NCBI GenBank assembly: GCA_004556925.1
Contig: SFFI01000010.1
Span: forward strand, 1-64,000
Direction of reading: 5' to 3'
DNA from: Clostridiales bacterium
GTDB taxonomy: Bacteria > Bacillota > Clostridia > Saccharofermentanales > DTU023
DNA: 64,000 nt
Below the pieces are notes generated by a model. It made no database searches. It saw only the letters and a list, made by a program, of their open reading frames with translations, and had not been told where the DNA came from. The position numbers were made by a program, and so were the translations under genes. Of this stretch, positions 53,356-61,956 are shown in pieces (the first letter of the stretch is position 1; each line of letters opens with the position of its first letter).

Positions 53356-55302
53356 CTACCTGCAAGCCGACACAATATCGGTCCAGCCATAGCAGCCGGC
53401 TAGTCCGCCTGGACGTTGGAGGTAGGGGAGGGCTGGCTCCTTGAGTTCTGGGAGACTTTCATCTGCTTGGTTGTAGGCCCAGGCGAGGACGCGGCTGTGG
53501 GCTGTTTCTAGGCGGGCGCGGAGGGCCCCCATGCGGCCGTCGATAATCTCAAAACCATAGGGCTTATTGATCTCTTGCCAGAGGGTCCGCCAGCTGACCC
53601 TCAGGGATTCTACTTGTTGGATAGTTTCTAACAAACCTTCGGCCAGAGCCTTAGCCTGCTCTTTGTCTTCTTGAGTCACGGCTTCTTTAATGTTTTCATG
53701 CCAGGAGCATTTACTAGCCAGTACACGGGCTAGTTTGGCGTAAAAATCCATCACAAGGGCATAGCGCTTGTCTGCTTCAGCATGGGGTGCATGGGTTAGA
53801 TGGGACATATTCTTTTCAGTAGAGTCACTGTCCTTATATAGAGAGCAGGCTTCTGCGGCATAGGCAGCATATTCGGTAGCCAATGCCTCATAATGGCGGG
53901 TCATGGCCAGGCCTTGGGTATCTTGGGCAAAAAGCTGGACTAGGGGATCCTGATAAAGAAGAAATTTAGCGGCGTTAACCGGCATGCGCAAGGGGGACTC
54001 CATGCCAGGTACACGGTTAAATCTGGACAGGCCCCAAAAAGGATGAATATCCATCCCGCAGCAGGTTTGAAAACGCTGGGCTAGCCAGTCCGGGTCATAG
54101 CTGCCGGTATAGGCAAATTCTGCATAGACTTGCATACCTGGCAAGGCAGTGAGAAGGTTGGTCTCTGCCCCGTCATCGCCCCATGCGGTGGCCAGGACAA
54201 AGGGCACACCGGCCTTTTGACAGGCGGTGAGAGCTGGTATGGTAGTGGCCAGGGTTTTTTCATAATCCGGAGCGGGACCGGCCCAGGTCCAGATTCCACC
54301 TGCAAAGAGAGGCTTGGGGGTCAGCCGTTGATGCTTGTCCAGCATAGCCGCATAGTCGCTCTCCTTGTGATGGTAATAATCCCAATAAACCAGGTCGACG
54401 CCAGGGACTAGGCCTGCAGTCTCGGGCTGGGGGTCGCCGTCGTAATAGCCATTGGTGGGGGAGCTGAGGCGGAAATACATATCGCTCCACATCATGGGCT
54501 TCAGGCCAAGATCATCTGTGATCTCCTTTACCCGGAGGAGGTGGCGCCGCATGATAGCGTGGGGGTCTTCGTAGCCATGGGTGGCTAGGTGAGTCCCCAG
54601 GCCAATGCCGTCTGCCTCATCCATGCCGATATGAATTCGCCGGCTCCGGAAGGGGGCGCTAGCGGCCTGGACCATCCGACGCAAAAGCGCGTAGCTTTCT
54701 TCGCTGTCGGTCAGGATGACCTCGTCATTATCTGCATAAGGGGCCATGGCAGGCCAATGCAGGACCCGGTTTAAATGTCCTAAAGTCTGGATGCAGGGGA
54801 TCAGCTCGATGCCCAAAAGGGCAGCGTAACCATCCAGTTCGCCAAGTTCTTCCTGGGAATACCGGCCTCGCATATAGCCGATATAGGGCTCGTCGGGTAC
54901 TTCGTAGGTGTCTTCTGTATAAAGCATGCCTACATCAAAACCCATGAGGGCCATGCAACGGAAAAAGTAACGTAGACTGTCGGGTCGCAAACAGGCATTA
55001 CGGGAGACATCGAACATCATGCCTATTTCAAAGCAGGGCTCCTCTTCGCGGTGGTAGTCCTCGAGGTCCCAGGCCTCTCGAAGGAGGGAGAGGGCGCGAT
55101 AGAGCTGGACCGGTTGATGCCAGCCCAAGCGGATATGCTGGCCCTGTTTCTCTACAAGAACCCCTTTTGCTCGACAAACTTCCACTGGCACTCCTTCAGA
55201 AGCAGACACAAAGCCCAGGAGGGGGCCTAATTCGGCCATGGCTTCTTCAAATTGTGCTGGTAGCTCGCCGTTGAACACCAAATAGTCGATTTCTTGCTTC
55301 AT
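53356..55302 (-). CDS. GH20 beta-N-acetylhexosaminidase, cytosolic type
   Basis: GH20 enzymes release terminal N-acetylhexosamines using the substrate's acetamido group. The catalytic Asp-Glu pair is in RRIHIGMDEADG (Asp228, Glu229), and the TIM-barrel surroundings FDVSRNACLRPD, IPCIQTLGHLN and PMMWSDMYF are present. The 648-residue protein has no signal peptide, so it acts in the cytoplasm on imported amino-sugar oligosaccharides. ATG 55302 has GGAGAGG 8 bp upstream and follows the truncated MFS gene, which may once have supplied the substrate. The Trp-rich WDYYH and WTWAGP blocks line the site. Confidence 0.87.
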   Translation of the reverse strand: MKQEIDYLVFNGELPAQFEEAMAELGPLLGFVSASEGVPVEVCRAKGVLVEKQGQHIRLGWHQPVQLYRALSLLREAWDLEDYHREEEPCFEIGMMFDVSRNACLRPDSLRYFFRCMALMGFDVGMLYTEDTYEVPDEPYIGYMRGRYSQEELGELDGYAALLGIELIPCIQTLGHLNRVLHWPAMAPYADNDEVILTDSEESYALLRRMVQAASAPFRSRRIHIGMDEADGIGLGTHLATHGYEDPHAIMRRHLLRVKEITDDLGLKPMMWSDMYFRLSSPTNGYYDGDPQPETAGLVPGVDLVYWDYYHHKESDYAAMLDKHQRLTPKPLFAGGIWTWAGPAPDYEKTLATTIPALTACQKAGVPFVLATAWGDDGAETNLLTALPGMQVYAEFAYTGSYDPDWLAQRFQTCCGMDIHPFWGLSRFNRVPGMESPLRMPVNAAKFLLYQDPLVQLFAQDTQGLAMTRHYEALATEYAAYAAEACSLYKDSDSTEKNMSHLTHAPHAEADKRYALVMDFYAKLARVLASKCSWHENIKEAVTQEDKEQAKALAEGLLETIQQVESLRVSWRTLWQEINKPYGFEIIDGRMGALRARLETAHSRVLAWAYNQADESLPELKEPALPYLQRPGGLAGCYGWTDIVSACR

Positions 55303-55319
55303 AGGTATAGCCTCTCCGG

Positions 55320-55982
55320 TCACGCGCAAGCACGCTCATTTTGCTGTCCATCATACACCCTTCGGACTTCTTTACGCCTGCCCAAGATCAATAACCAAGA
55401 GGCCAGCATGGCGATAGCACCGCCCAGGGTGACGCACCATCTATAGTCCATAATCTCGCCCAAAAAACCAATCAACAAGGAAAATATACTTGCTCCTGAC
55501 GTGATCAGAACGCTATTAAAGGCGTTGACCCGTGCTCGAAGCTTTTCGGGGATATACCGTTGCACAGCGGCATTGCGCAGAATGGCGCTATTGCTACCAA
55601 GAAAACCGCAGATCCCACGGTTGACCAGCATGAAAGGATAAGGCAGCCAGAGTAGGCACATATCCATGATTTCATACACTTGATAGACAAAAAATATGAA
55701 CCCATATTTCTTTTTATCCGGGATTTTGATTCGGTATTGGAGAGCGCTTCCTATACTTCGCCCAAGGAACTCTACGACAGAAAAAGCGGAGTACATGCCT
55801 ACAGTAAAGCCCGGAAAGGTGCGAAAAAAGGCCACTAATATGGGTGAAAAGCCTTGGGCAACTCCGTTCGTCACTGCCATGTACTCGTAGATACTGCGTA
55901 GGCCACGCTCCTTTTTCAGATACTCTGCCGCTTCTTTTATATCTCCCACCCAGGCTTGCAGAGAATAAGGCGCACGTTTCTT
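55320..55982 (-). pseudogene. C-terminal half of an MFS transporter
   Basis: About 220 codons give a membrane protein with six helices that ends in a basic tail, as in the second half of a major facilitator transporter. The first half (about 200 residues, six helices) is missing: upstream the frame runs straight into the 3' end of the HTH-TPR gene. There is no stop inside. It may be expressed but could not transport alone. The deletion probably joined a regulator gene to the remnant. The GH20 gene 17 bp downstream suggests a former sugar permease. Confidence 0.65.
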
Positions 55983-57060
55983 ACGCTTTCTTATATTGCC
56001 TGTTTGCCTTAGACCATTCGAGCACCCAAGGCAGGTGAAAAATGGCATAGCCAGCCGGCATGTTTTTTCGTAGCTGCATAAAAGTATCTAAGAGCAAGCT
56101 GCCATAGTCCTCTTGAGCCAGGTAATCTGAGTGGTCCAAGCGGTAACGCACGACTTGTAACAGCTGACCTGCCAAAGAGGGCTCCATCTGGTCGTTATCC
56201 ATAACTTCTGCCTGCATTAAAGCCTGCAGGGCTTCCTCCCGGCGGCCTGTCTTCTCACAGCAGATGGCAAGTTTATGGAGGATCATCAAGGTGGGGTGCT
56301 GCTTAGAGAACCAGGCGTAGGCATCCTCATAGCGCCCAATCTCAATCCAGGCCGAGGCGGTATTGTAGCCGATGGCTTGCAGGGCTCCCTCATCTTGTAA
56401 ATCCTCAGCGAGTCGCTGTCCCACACGATAGTGCCGTTCCATATTGGGTAAATCTTGTAGGTTACAATAGGTGTTACCAAGGTGAAGCTTTGCTTTAAGC
56501 ATAATCCTCACTTTACCCTCGCGGCTAGCAAAGTTATAGGCCACCTGCAGGGTATCTATAGCCGCTGAATAATTCCCGGTTTTATACTCTGCAATACCCA
56601 GCATCAGGTAGGTGTAAGCGTCGGGCAGAAGTCGTACCGCTTCAGCCTCCTGGCCCTGTAAGATACGCTGCAAAGCCAGCTGACGTGTGTCCATACAGGA
56701 CTCGAGTGCGGTCTCTAATGGCTTTTGGGACGTCAATAATGCCAAATCAAGCCAAGCAGGGACAGCCTCATAACGTTTAAGCTCTATGTCCTTTAGAAGC
56801 GCGTTTAGCTTAGCAAACCTACCCTCAAACAGCGCTTCCCAGCTTTGATCGGCGAGTTCAGCAGCCTCAGCTTCTATGGCCTTATCACTTTTCAAGCCCA
56901 GGCGTTCTAACAGAAGCCGCAAAATATCTTCAGACGGCTCTGCCTTACCCGTCTCAATTTTTGACAAATAGGAAACGGTACAAATTCCTTTGCATAACTT
57001 TGCCTGACTCCAATGGCGTTGGATTCGAATGCGGTAAATGAGATAACCTTGGTAATTCAT
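55981..57060 (-). CDS. HTH-TPR transcriptional regulator (Rgg/PlcR-like)
   Basis: The XRE-type helix-turn-helix (residues 6-60, RIQRHWSQAKLCKGICTVSYLSKIETGKAEPSED) is followed by TPR-like helical repeats to residue 340, as in RRNPP peptide-binding regulators. The 359-residue length is usual. The start follows a poor SD (AAAGATG context). A palindrome TTTCCCAT...ATGGGAAA (57094-57101, 57140-57147) just upstream may be its operator. It ends exactly where the MFS remnant starts, so it probably regulated that transporter and the GH20 gene. Confidence 0.82.
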   Translation of the reverse strand: MNYQGYLIYRIRIQRHWSQAKLCKGICTVSYLSKIETGKAEPSEDILRLLLERLGLKSDKAIEAEAAELADQSWEALFEGRFAKLNALLKDIELKRYEAVPAWLDLALLTSQKPLETALESCMDTRQLALQRILQGQEAEAVRLLPDAYTYLMLGIAEYKTGNYSAAIDTLQVAYNFASREGKVRIMLKAKLHLGNTYCNLQDLPNMERHYRVGQRLAEDLQDEGALQAIGYNTASAWIEIGRYEDAYAWFSKQHPTLMILHKLAICCEKTGRREEALQALMQAEVMDNDQMEPSLAGQLLQVVRYRLDHSDYLAQEDYGSLLLDTFMQLRKNMPAGYAIFHLPWVLEWSKANRQYKKA

Positions 57061-57224
57061 CTTTTTTCAACTCTCGAAAAATTTCTTAGGCCATTTCCCA
57101 TGAAGCCTTGCCTTTTATGAATGGGCTATATTTTAGATGATGGGAAAAGACTTGTCTCCTAAGATAATACCATCCTTGCTTGGATTCACCTGCTATTTAT
57201 AATCTAAATTAGTTGATCATTTGC

Positions 57225-57268
57225 TTGCGAATGTTTAACAATTGTCATACAATTTCCTTATAAGGAGG
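57225..57268 (+). promoter_or_regulatory. Promoter, operator and SD of the dinJ-yafQ pair
   Basis: TTGCGA (57225-57230), 17 bp and TACAAT (57248-57253) form a good promoter. The palindrome AATTG-TCATA-CAATT (57240-57254) overlaps the -10, fitting autorepression by the antitoxin. AAGGAGG (57262-57268) is the SD. Confidence 0.6.
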
Positions 57269-57277
57269 CTTGTAAAT

Positions 57278-57562
57278 ATGGCTAAAACAGCAAACATCAA
57301 TATCCGGATCGAACCTGCTGTCAAGCAAGATGCAGAAGACCTTTTTGCTAGCTTTGGTATTTCCGTTACCGATGCGATTAACATTTTTTTACGTACATCC
57401 ATCATGGAAGGTGGCTTTCCTTTTGCCATTAAAAAGCCACGCTACAATGCTGAAACCTTGGCTGCTATGCAAGAAGCCCGTGACCTTATGTCTGGCAAAG
57501 TCCAAGGGCGGTCCTATAATTCGACTAAGGAATTATTTGAAGCTCTCAATGCAGAAGATTAA
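57278..57562 (+). CDS. dinJ: RelB/DinJ-family antitoxin
   Basis: The 94-residue protein has an N-terminal ribbon-helix-helix (NINIRIEPAVKQDAEDLFASFGISVTDAINIFLRTSI) that binds DNA as a dimer, and a C-terminal part that blocks the toxin. The KPRYNAETLAAMQEA segment is typical of DinJ. It is followed 5 bp later by yafQ. Confidence 0.93.
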   Translation: MAKTANINIRIEPAVKQDAEDLFASFGISVTDAINIFLRTSIMEGGFPFAIKKPRYNAETLAAMQEARDLMSGKVQGRSYNSTKELFEALNAED

Positions 57563-57567
57563 TTATT

Positions 57568-57846
57568 ATGCTTAAACTTCAAACGACAGCACAATTTCGT
57601 AAGGACTTTAAGCGTATCAAAAGGCGTGGTTTAGATCTTACTTTACTTCAGGATGTTCTTGATAAACTCTGTGCCCAGGAACCTCTGGGGGAAAGATATA
57701 AAGATCATGCTCTTTCAGGCCCTTATGTTGGCTTCAGAGAATGTCATATTCAGCCCGACTGGCTATTAATTTATTCTATAAATAGTAAGGAACTTATTCT
57801 GGTCGCTTCACGTACAGGTAGTCACGCTGACCTATTCAACATGTAA
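57568..57846 (+). CDS. yafQ: YafQ-family mRNA interferase toxin
   Basis: The 92-residue RelE-fold toxin cleaves mRNA on the ribosome. All residues known for E. coli YafQ catalysis have counterparts: His47 (YKDH), His60 (CHIQ), Asp64-Trp65, His86 (GSHADLF) and Phe90. It is therefore probably active and held by the antitoxin upstream. A remnant of a second copy lies at 61144. Confidence 0.93.
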   Translation: MLKLQTTAQFRKDFKRIKRRGLDLTLLQDVLDKLCAQEPLGERYKDHALSGPYVGFRECHIQPDWLLIYSINSKELILVASRTGSHADLFNM

Positions 57847-57866
57847 AGCACTCCAATAGAGAAACC

Positions 57867-59039
57867 ATGCATCCCACACTCAATCAACAAAGGATCTATA
57901 GAATCTACGCCCAGCTTATGGACTGGTTTAACCAGCAGAAGCGCGACTTGCCCTGGCGGACGCTGCCGCGTGAGGCTTATAAGGTTTGGATTTCTGAGAT
58001 CATGCTCCAGCAAACTCAGGTGGAGACGGTGATTCCTTATTTTCAAGCTTGGATGGCTCAATGGCCCGCGGTACATGACTTAGCCCAAGCTTCTGAAGAC
58101 CAGGTGCTTAAAGCCTGGGAGGGCCTAGGTTACTATGCCAGGGCTAGAAATATCCTCAAAACGGCCCAGCTAATTGCCAAGGATTACCAGGGCTGTATGC
58201 CCGAGACCTATGAAGAACTTATCAAGCTGCCAGGTATCGGCCCTTATACCGCTGCGGCCATCGCTTCTTATACCTCTGGCCAAGCGGTCGGGGCTGTGGA
58301 TGCCAATGTTTTGAGAGTTTTAAGTCGCCTGAACCAGATAGAGTGGACCGCAGGGGATCCCAAGTCTCTTAAGGACTGCCAACATGCCCTCAGTTCGGCC
58401 ATGGAAGATCTACGCAATAATCAGCCTGCTGAAGGGCCAAACTTCCAGGCCGGACCCCTCAATGAAGCCCTGATAGAGCTGGGGGCCTTAATCTGCCAAG
58501 CGAAAACCGCCTCTTGCCTGCTATGCCCACTTAAGAATGACTGCCTGGCCTGGGCCAATGATCGTATTTATGATTTCCCCCTGCCTAAAGAAAAAGTCTT
58601 TAAAAAGGATGTCTCCTACAGTTTGCTTATTCTCTATCGCCAGGACCTGCAAAGCTTTGCAGTAGAGCAAAGGTCCGTGGATGGCCTTTTGGGTGGGCTC
58701 TGGCAATTTCCCCTCCTGGAGGGTTTGCAAGAGCCAGAGGACTTGCGCAGGTCCCTAGAAGACCAAGGTTATCAGCTTGTTTCTCTCCGCAAGATGGCGG
58801 GTTACCGCCATGTCTTTACTCATCTCATTTGGAATTTAGAACCCTATCTTGTGGTTTTAACAGGCAGGGAAGAGGAGGATGCACCTGGTTCGCCAGCCTG
58901 TGTCGTCAAAGAGAACACAGGCCAAGTCCAATGGGTTTCAGAAAAAAGCCTGATGGACCTGCCCTTTTCGTCCTCTATGACCCGTTTGAGAGATTGGGTT
59001 ATTAATCAAGACCTTACTAACGGCGCGTCCGCAAAATAG
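57867..59039 (+). CDS. mutY: A/G-specific adenine glycosylase
   Basis: MutY removes adenine mispaired with 8-oxoguanine. The helix-hairpin-helix LPGIGPYTAAAIAS precedes the catalytic Asp in VDANVLRV. The 4Fe-4S motif Cys-x6-Cys-x2-Cys-x5-Cys is in CQAKTASCLLCPLKNDC. The C-terminal NUDIX-like 8-oxoG-recognition domain (about 245-380) has GGLWQFP. The length of 390 fits. It starts 20 bp after yafQ, so it may be cotranscribed with the toxin genes. Confidence 0.95.
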   Translation: MHPTLNQQRIYRIYAQLMDWFNQQKRDLPWRTLPREAYKVWISEIMLQQTQVETVIPYFQAWMAQWPAVHDLAQASEDQVLKAWEGLGYYARARNILKTAQLIAKDYQGCMPETYEELIKLPGIGPYTAAAIASYTSGQAVGAVDANVLRVLSRLNQIEWTAGDPKSLKDCQHALSSAMEDLRNNQPAEGPNFQAGPLNEALIELGALICQAKTASCLLCPLKNDCLAWANDRIYDFPLPKEKVFKKDVSYSLLILYRQDLQSFAVEQRSVDGLLGGLWQFPLLEGLQEPEDLRRSLEDQGYQLVSLRKMAGYRHVFTHLIWNLEPYLVVLTGREEEDAPGSPACVVKENTGQVQWVSEKSLMDLPFSSSMTRLRDWVINQDLTNGASAK

Positions 59040-59088
59040 CGTAGCAAGCCGAAAAATGAGGAGCAAGTTATTTTTATTAACTACTCAC

Positions 59089-59964
59089 TTAAAGGTCAGA
59101 TGCGCGGGGGTATTTTTCGGTATCGAAGGTGTTAAACTCGGAGAGGTCTCCGGCTTCATAGCCTTTTTGAAACCAGCGTACGCGTTGCTCACTACTGCCA
59201 TGGGTAAAGCTTTCTGGCTGGACATAACCTGCTTTTTGCTCTTGGATGGCATCGTCGCCAATAACCCAGGCTGCAGATATGGCTTCCTCAATATCGCCTT
59301 TTTCCAGATAGCCTGCATCCTCTTGATAACGGGCCACAACGCCAGCCAGATAGTCGGCCTGGAGTTCCAGTCTGACGGACAAGTCATTGGCAGCTTGGGA
59401 GGAGCTACTGCGCTGGGCCTTGTGCACTTGGTCGAGAATGCCCAGCTCATTCTGAACATGGTGGCCGACTTCGTGTGAGATCACGTAACTCAGGATAAAG
59501 TCGCCTTCGTCAGCCCCGAAATCTTCAATCAGAGACCGATAAAAAGCAAGATCCATATAAATACTGCGGTCAAGACTACAATAGAAGGGCCCCATACCGG
59601 CTGAAGCTATCCCACAGCCAGATTCCGTATTCTCCTGAAAAATCAGTAATTGAGGTTCCTGATAGGTATAACCTTCTTTGGCCAGGAGCGCATGCCAGGT
59701 ATCCTCTGTATCAGCCAGAACAACCGCGCTATACTCGTAGCGTTCCTGCTCTTCCGCACTCAGCTGCAACTCCTGCGTCTCGACTGTCCCGGGCTGAATT
59801 GCACCTCCGTTTAAGGCAACATCAATTGCAGTAGAAGGGTTTCTAGTAATCAGAAAGGCGATTAAGCCCAGGATTAGGCCAACGCTACCAAAGGCCACTC
59901 CTCCTCGGACACCTCGGCCGCCACTTTGCATATTGCTACTTTGTCTTCTGCCTTGCCAACGCAT
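59089..59964 (-). CDS. YpfJ-family neutral zinc metallopeptidase
   Basis: The 291-residue protein has one N-terminal membrane helix (about 22-40) and a large outside domain with the zinc motif HEVGH (164-168). The family blocks TCGI/SAGMGPFYCSLDRSIYMDL and SFTHGSSEQRVRWFQKGYE are present (SGCGIASAGMGPFYC here). Its substrates are unknown. It converges on mutY. The metal site is intact. Confidence 0.9.
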   Translation of the reverse strand: MRWQGRRQSSNMQSGGRGVRGGVAFGSVGLILGLIAFLITRNPSTAIDVALNGGAIQPGTVETQELQLSAEEQERYEYSAVVLADTEDTWHALLAKEGYTYQEPQLLIFQENTESGCGIASAGMGPFYCSLDRSIYMDLAFYRSLIEDFGADEGDFILSYVISHEVGHHVQNELGILDQVHKAQRSSSSQAANDLSVRLELQADYLAGVVARYQEDAGYLEKGDIEEAISAAWVIGDDAIQEQKAGYVQPESFTHGSSEQRVRWFQKGYEAGDLSEFNTFDTEKYPRASDL

Positions 59965-60080
59965 CTCATCTCGCTCCTTTTTTTCTTTTAATTATAGAGC
60001 ATAAAAAGACGACTGCGCATAGGATGCGATCGTCAATGTTGCGATCCATATCGACCATATAAAATCAACAAGCGATTTCA

Positions 60081-60641
60081 TTACAGTTTTTTCATCATCC
60101 ATATCCCGTCCGTATAACTTCCGGCACTTGATTTTATGAAATTGGGGAAACGTCCATATGTCTCAAAGCCCAACTTGTTATAAAGGGAAATGGCAGATGA
60201 ATTCGTAGAGACCACATCCAACTCAGCCTGCTCGTATCCTACTTTCTTTGCTATCTCTAGCACTGTTTTCAAGAGAATCTCACCAATTCCATTGCCCCAG
60301 TACTCCTGATATAAAGCGATTGCTACATTGCAACGGTGTCTGAGTTTTCTATAGCTGCCTTTACTCATTAAGGAACAATTACCGACTAATTTGCCATTAT
60401 AGGTAGCAATCAGAAACAGATCGCGTTCGGCCTCTATCTGACTTTGAATAAATTTAATTTCCTGATCACGCGTAAGCTTCACTTCGTCTGGTTCCCGCAA
60501 CAAAAACGGTGTTTCTGCTGATGTTTTTCTTAGATACTCCAGCAGCATATCTGCATCTTCAGGCTCTGCATTTCGCAATACTAATGTTCTGCCAAGTTTA
60601 TCTGTGGTTTCAATCGGTCCAAACTTCACAATAGACTCCAT
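60081..60641 (-). CDS. GNAT-family N-acetyltransferase
   Basis: The 186-residue protein has GNAT features: a central YQEYWGNGIGEILLKTVLEIAKKVGYEQAELDV segment holding the acetyl-CoA pyrophosphate loop (NGIGE), and the SAISLYNKLGFETYGRF C-terminal block. It may acetylate a small molecule or a protein N-terminus. A perfect palindrome AACTATT-AG-AATAGTT (60645-60660) lies directly before the start codon where an SD is expected, so repressor or RNA control is likely. Confidence 0.87.
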   Translation of the reverse strand: MESIVKFGPIETTDKLGRTLVLRNAEPEDADMLLEYLRKTSAETPFLLREPDEVKLTRDQEIKFIQSQIEAERDLFLIATYNGKLVGNCSLMSKGSYRKLRHRCNVAIALYQEYWGNGIGEILLKTVLEIAKKVGYEQAELDVVSTNSSAISLYNKLGFETYGRFPNFIKSSAGSYTDGIWMMKKL

Positions 60642-60808
60642 TCTAACTATTAGAATAGTTCTTCTAGTTCTTCTCTGTCAAAAATGATTATATCTTAAAT
60701 TCGTTGAAGTCTCATATTCCGTAATACTGGGTTATGACCCGATAAGTAATACATTCAACGTTTTTGCATCTTGCTTTGTGTCACAGATGACTTTCTGCTT
60801 AAATTTGA

Positions 60809-60824
60809 CAAGTGTGTTTCTTAT
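60809..60824. repeat. Left copy of a 16-bp direct repeat
   Basis: CAAGTGTGTTTCTTAT occurs here and again, identical, at 61596-61611. The pair brackets the decayed antitoxin/rhuM patch beside the tRNA genes. Confidence 0.75.
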
Positions 60825-60840
60825 TTTTCTTTGCGTGGTG

Positions 60841-60869
60841 TTGATATTGTCTTTACATTTAGCGATAAT
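60841..60869 (+). promoter_or_regulatory. Promoter of the truncated antitoxin gene
   Basis: TTGATA (60841-60846), 17 bp and GATAAT (60864-60869). Confidence 0.55.
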
Positions 60870-60899
60870 CTAATCCAATAAATGAAAGAAGTAAATTAA

Positions 60900-61160
60900 A
60901 TGGCAACGACTAATATTAACGTGCGAGTCGATTCTTCGCTAAAAAAAGAGGCTGAAAGTCTGTTTAATGATTTGGGTCTGAACATGTCCTCGGCTATCAC
61001 TTTATTCCTCAAAAGTGCTGTTAGCTCTGACGGAATTCCCTTTGAGGTCAAACGCAGAAAGCCTAACCCGGAAACCCTTGCGGCTTTGGCAGAATACGAA
61101 GCGATGAAAAATAATCTTGATGAGTATAAACGCTACGACTCCTTTGATCTACAGAATTGA
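60900..61160 (+). CDS. DinJ-family antitoxin, solitary, C-terminus altered by deletion
   Basis: The 86-residue protein has the ribbon-helix-helix NINVRVDSSLKKEAESLFNDLGLNMSSAITLFLKSAV and the KRRKPNPETLAALAEYE segment. It lacks the last 8-10 residues of the DinJ at 57278, ending in YDSFDLQN after a junction. It no longer faces an intact toxin: the toxin's last part follows directly in another frame. It might still repress its promoter or protect against YafQ from the intact pair. Confidence 0.85.
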   Translation: MATTNINVRVDSSLKKEAESLFNDLGLNMSSAITLFLKSAVSSDGIPFEVKRRKPNPETLAALAEYEAMKNNLDEYKRYDSFDLQN

Positions 61161-61218
61161 GAGCAATGAACTTGCACTTTTTCTTTTTCGGACAGGTTCT
61201 CATTCGGATCTTTTCTGA
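61144..61218 (+). pseudogene. YafQ toxin remnant (last 24 codons)
   Basis: In the frame +1 relative to the antitoxin, the reading is LIYRIESNELALFLFRTGSH then SDLF and a stop. This is the conserved C-terminus of YafQ (compare LIYSINSKELILVASRTGSH then ADLF at 57769-57837). About 65 N-terminal toxin codons are gone, joined at about 61144 to the antitoxin end. No start codon or SD serves it. Confidence 0.8.
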
Positions 61219-61360
61219 TAAGTTTTCCCATTAACAGCAGTTGTTGCATTATTTACAACATCTGAATCCTTCATAAGTTCGTCTTCATTGAAAATGTTCT
61301 TGATATTCTTAGAAATTGTTGATTTGTCTCTTTGGAATAATTCAGATGCGCATAAAAGGT
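61200..61360 (-). pseudogene. RhuM-family fragment
   Basis: On the minus strand an open stretch reads LFQRDKSTISKNIKNIFNED, then ELMKDSDVVNNATTAVNGKTYQ. This is the N-terminal region of RhuM/virulence-associated proteins, where a winged-helix precedes VAKFATTA-like sequence. Both ends are missing; the frame runs upstream into the 74-bp repeats and stops after KRSE. The region is adjacent to the toxin stub. Confidence 0.6.
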
Positions 61361-61465
61361 TGGCAAAGTGCTGAATTGGTGGACTTGCCAATCAAAATCT
61401 CCTGCTAAGTCAGCTCAGCAAGCCGGAAAAAGGTTGGCAAAGTGCTGATTTGGCGGATTTGCCAA
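61354..61465. repeat. Two 74-bp-spaced repeats with TTGGCAAA half-sites
   Basis: Copies starting at 61354 and 61428 share AAAAGGTTGGCAAAGTGCTGA and end with TTGCCAA. In the second copy TTGGCAAA and TTTGCCAA are a perfect inverted pair. The shared GGCAAAGTGCT also occurs, in inverse orientation, in the 128-bp array at 45.5 kb. Confidence 0.75.
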
Positions 61466-61595
61466 CAGCCCATACCGGCTTGCTCTATTTCGCCGGCTTT
61501 TCAGTCCAACTTTTAGGGGTCACCCCCGGCAGAGCTTGTCTAAGAAAGAAGTTAAAGAATGGCAATTACAAATTTGAACACTATTTTGGACTTAG

Positions 61596-61611
61596 CAAGT
61601 GTGTTTCTTAT
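61596..61611. repeat. Right copy of the 16-bp direct repeat
   Basis: It is identical to 60809-60824. The stretch 61466-61708 between here and the tRNA holds no gene. Confidence 0.75.
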
Positions 61612-61708
61612 GCTTAAGCTTGTTATTTCGCAATTATCCTAACTGGTACACGCTTAGCCCAATAGAAATAGGACAGAGAATTGTATTCGTTTCTCTGTCC
61701 TTAAATGG

Positions 61709-61780
<72 letters not shown>

Positions 61781-61788
61781 CTATATGA

Positions 61789-61816
61789 GAATGACCGCTA
61801 CAAAGAGCGGTCATTC
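61789..61816 (-). other. Hairpin between the two tRNA genes
   Basis: GAATGACCGC (61789-61798), 8-nt loop, GCGGTCATTC (61807-61816): a perfect 10-bp stem, likely a processing site because no T-run follows. Confidence 0.6.
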
Positions 61817-61820
61817 ATGG

Positions 61821-61892
61821 AGCGGGATACGAGATTCGAACTCGCGACTTTCACCTTGGCAAGGTGACACTCTACCACTGAGTTAATCCCGC
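61821..61892 (-). tRNA. tRNA-Gly (GCC)
   Basis: A 72-nt cloverleaf: acceptor GCGGGAT/ATCCCGC, anticodon GCC in CTTGCCAAG, T-arm GAGTTCGAATCTC, discriminator U. Confidence 0.97.
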
Positions 61893-61920
61893 GCAAGCGC
61901 TCATTTTTGAGTGCTTGTGT

Positions 61921-61949
61921 ATGGTATCAAGCTTTTAGGAAACTGTCAA
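61921..61949 (-). promoter_or_regulatory. Near-consensus promoter of the tRNA operon
   Basis: On the minus strand TTGACA (61944-61949), 17 bp, TACCAT (61921-61926), just upstream of tRNA-Gly. Confidence 0.75.
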
Positions 61950-61956
61950 GCAAAAA

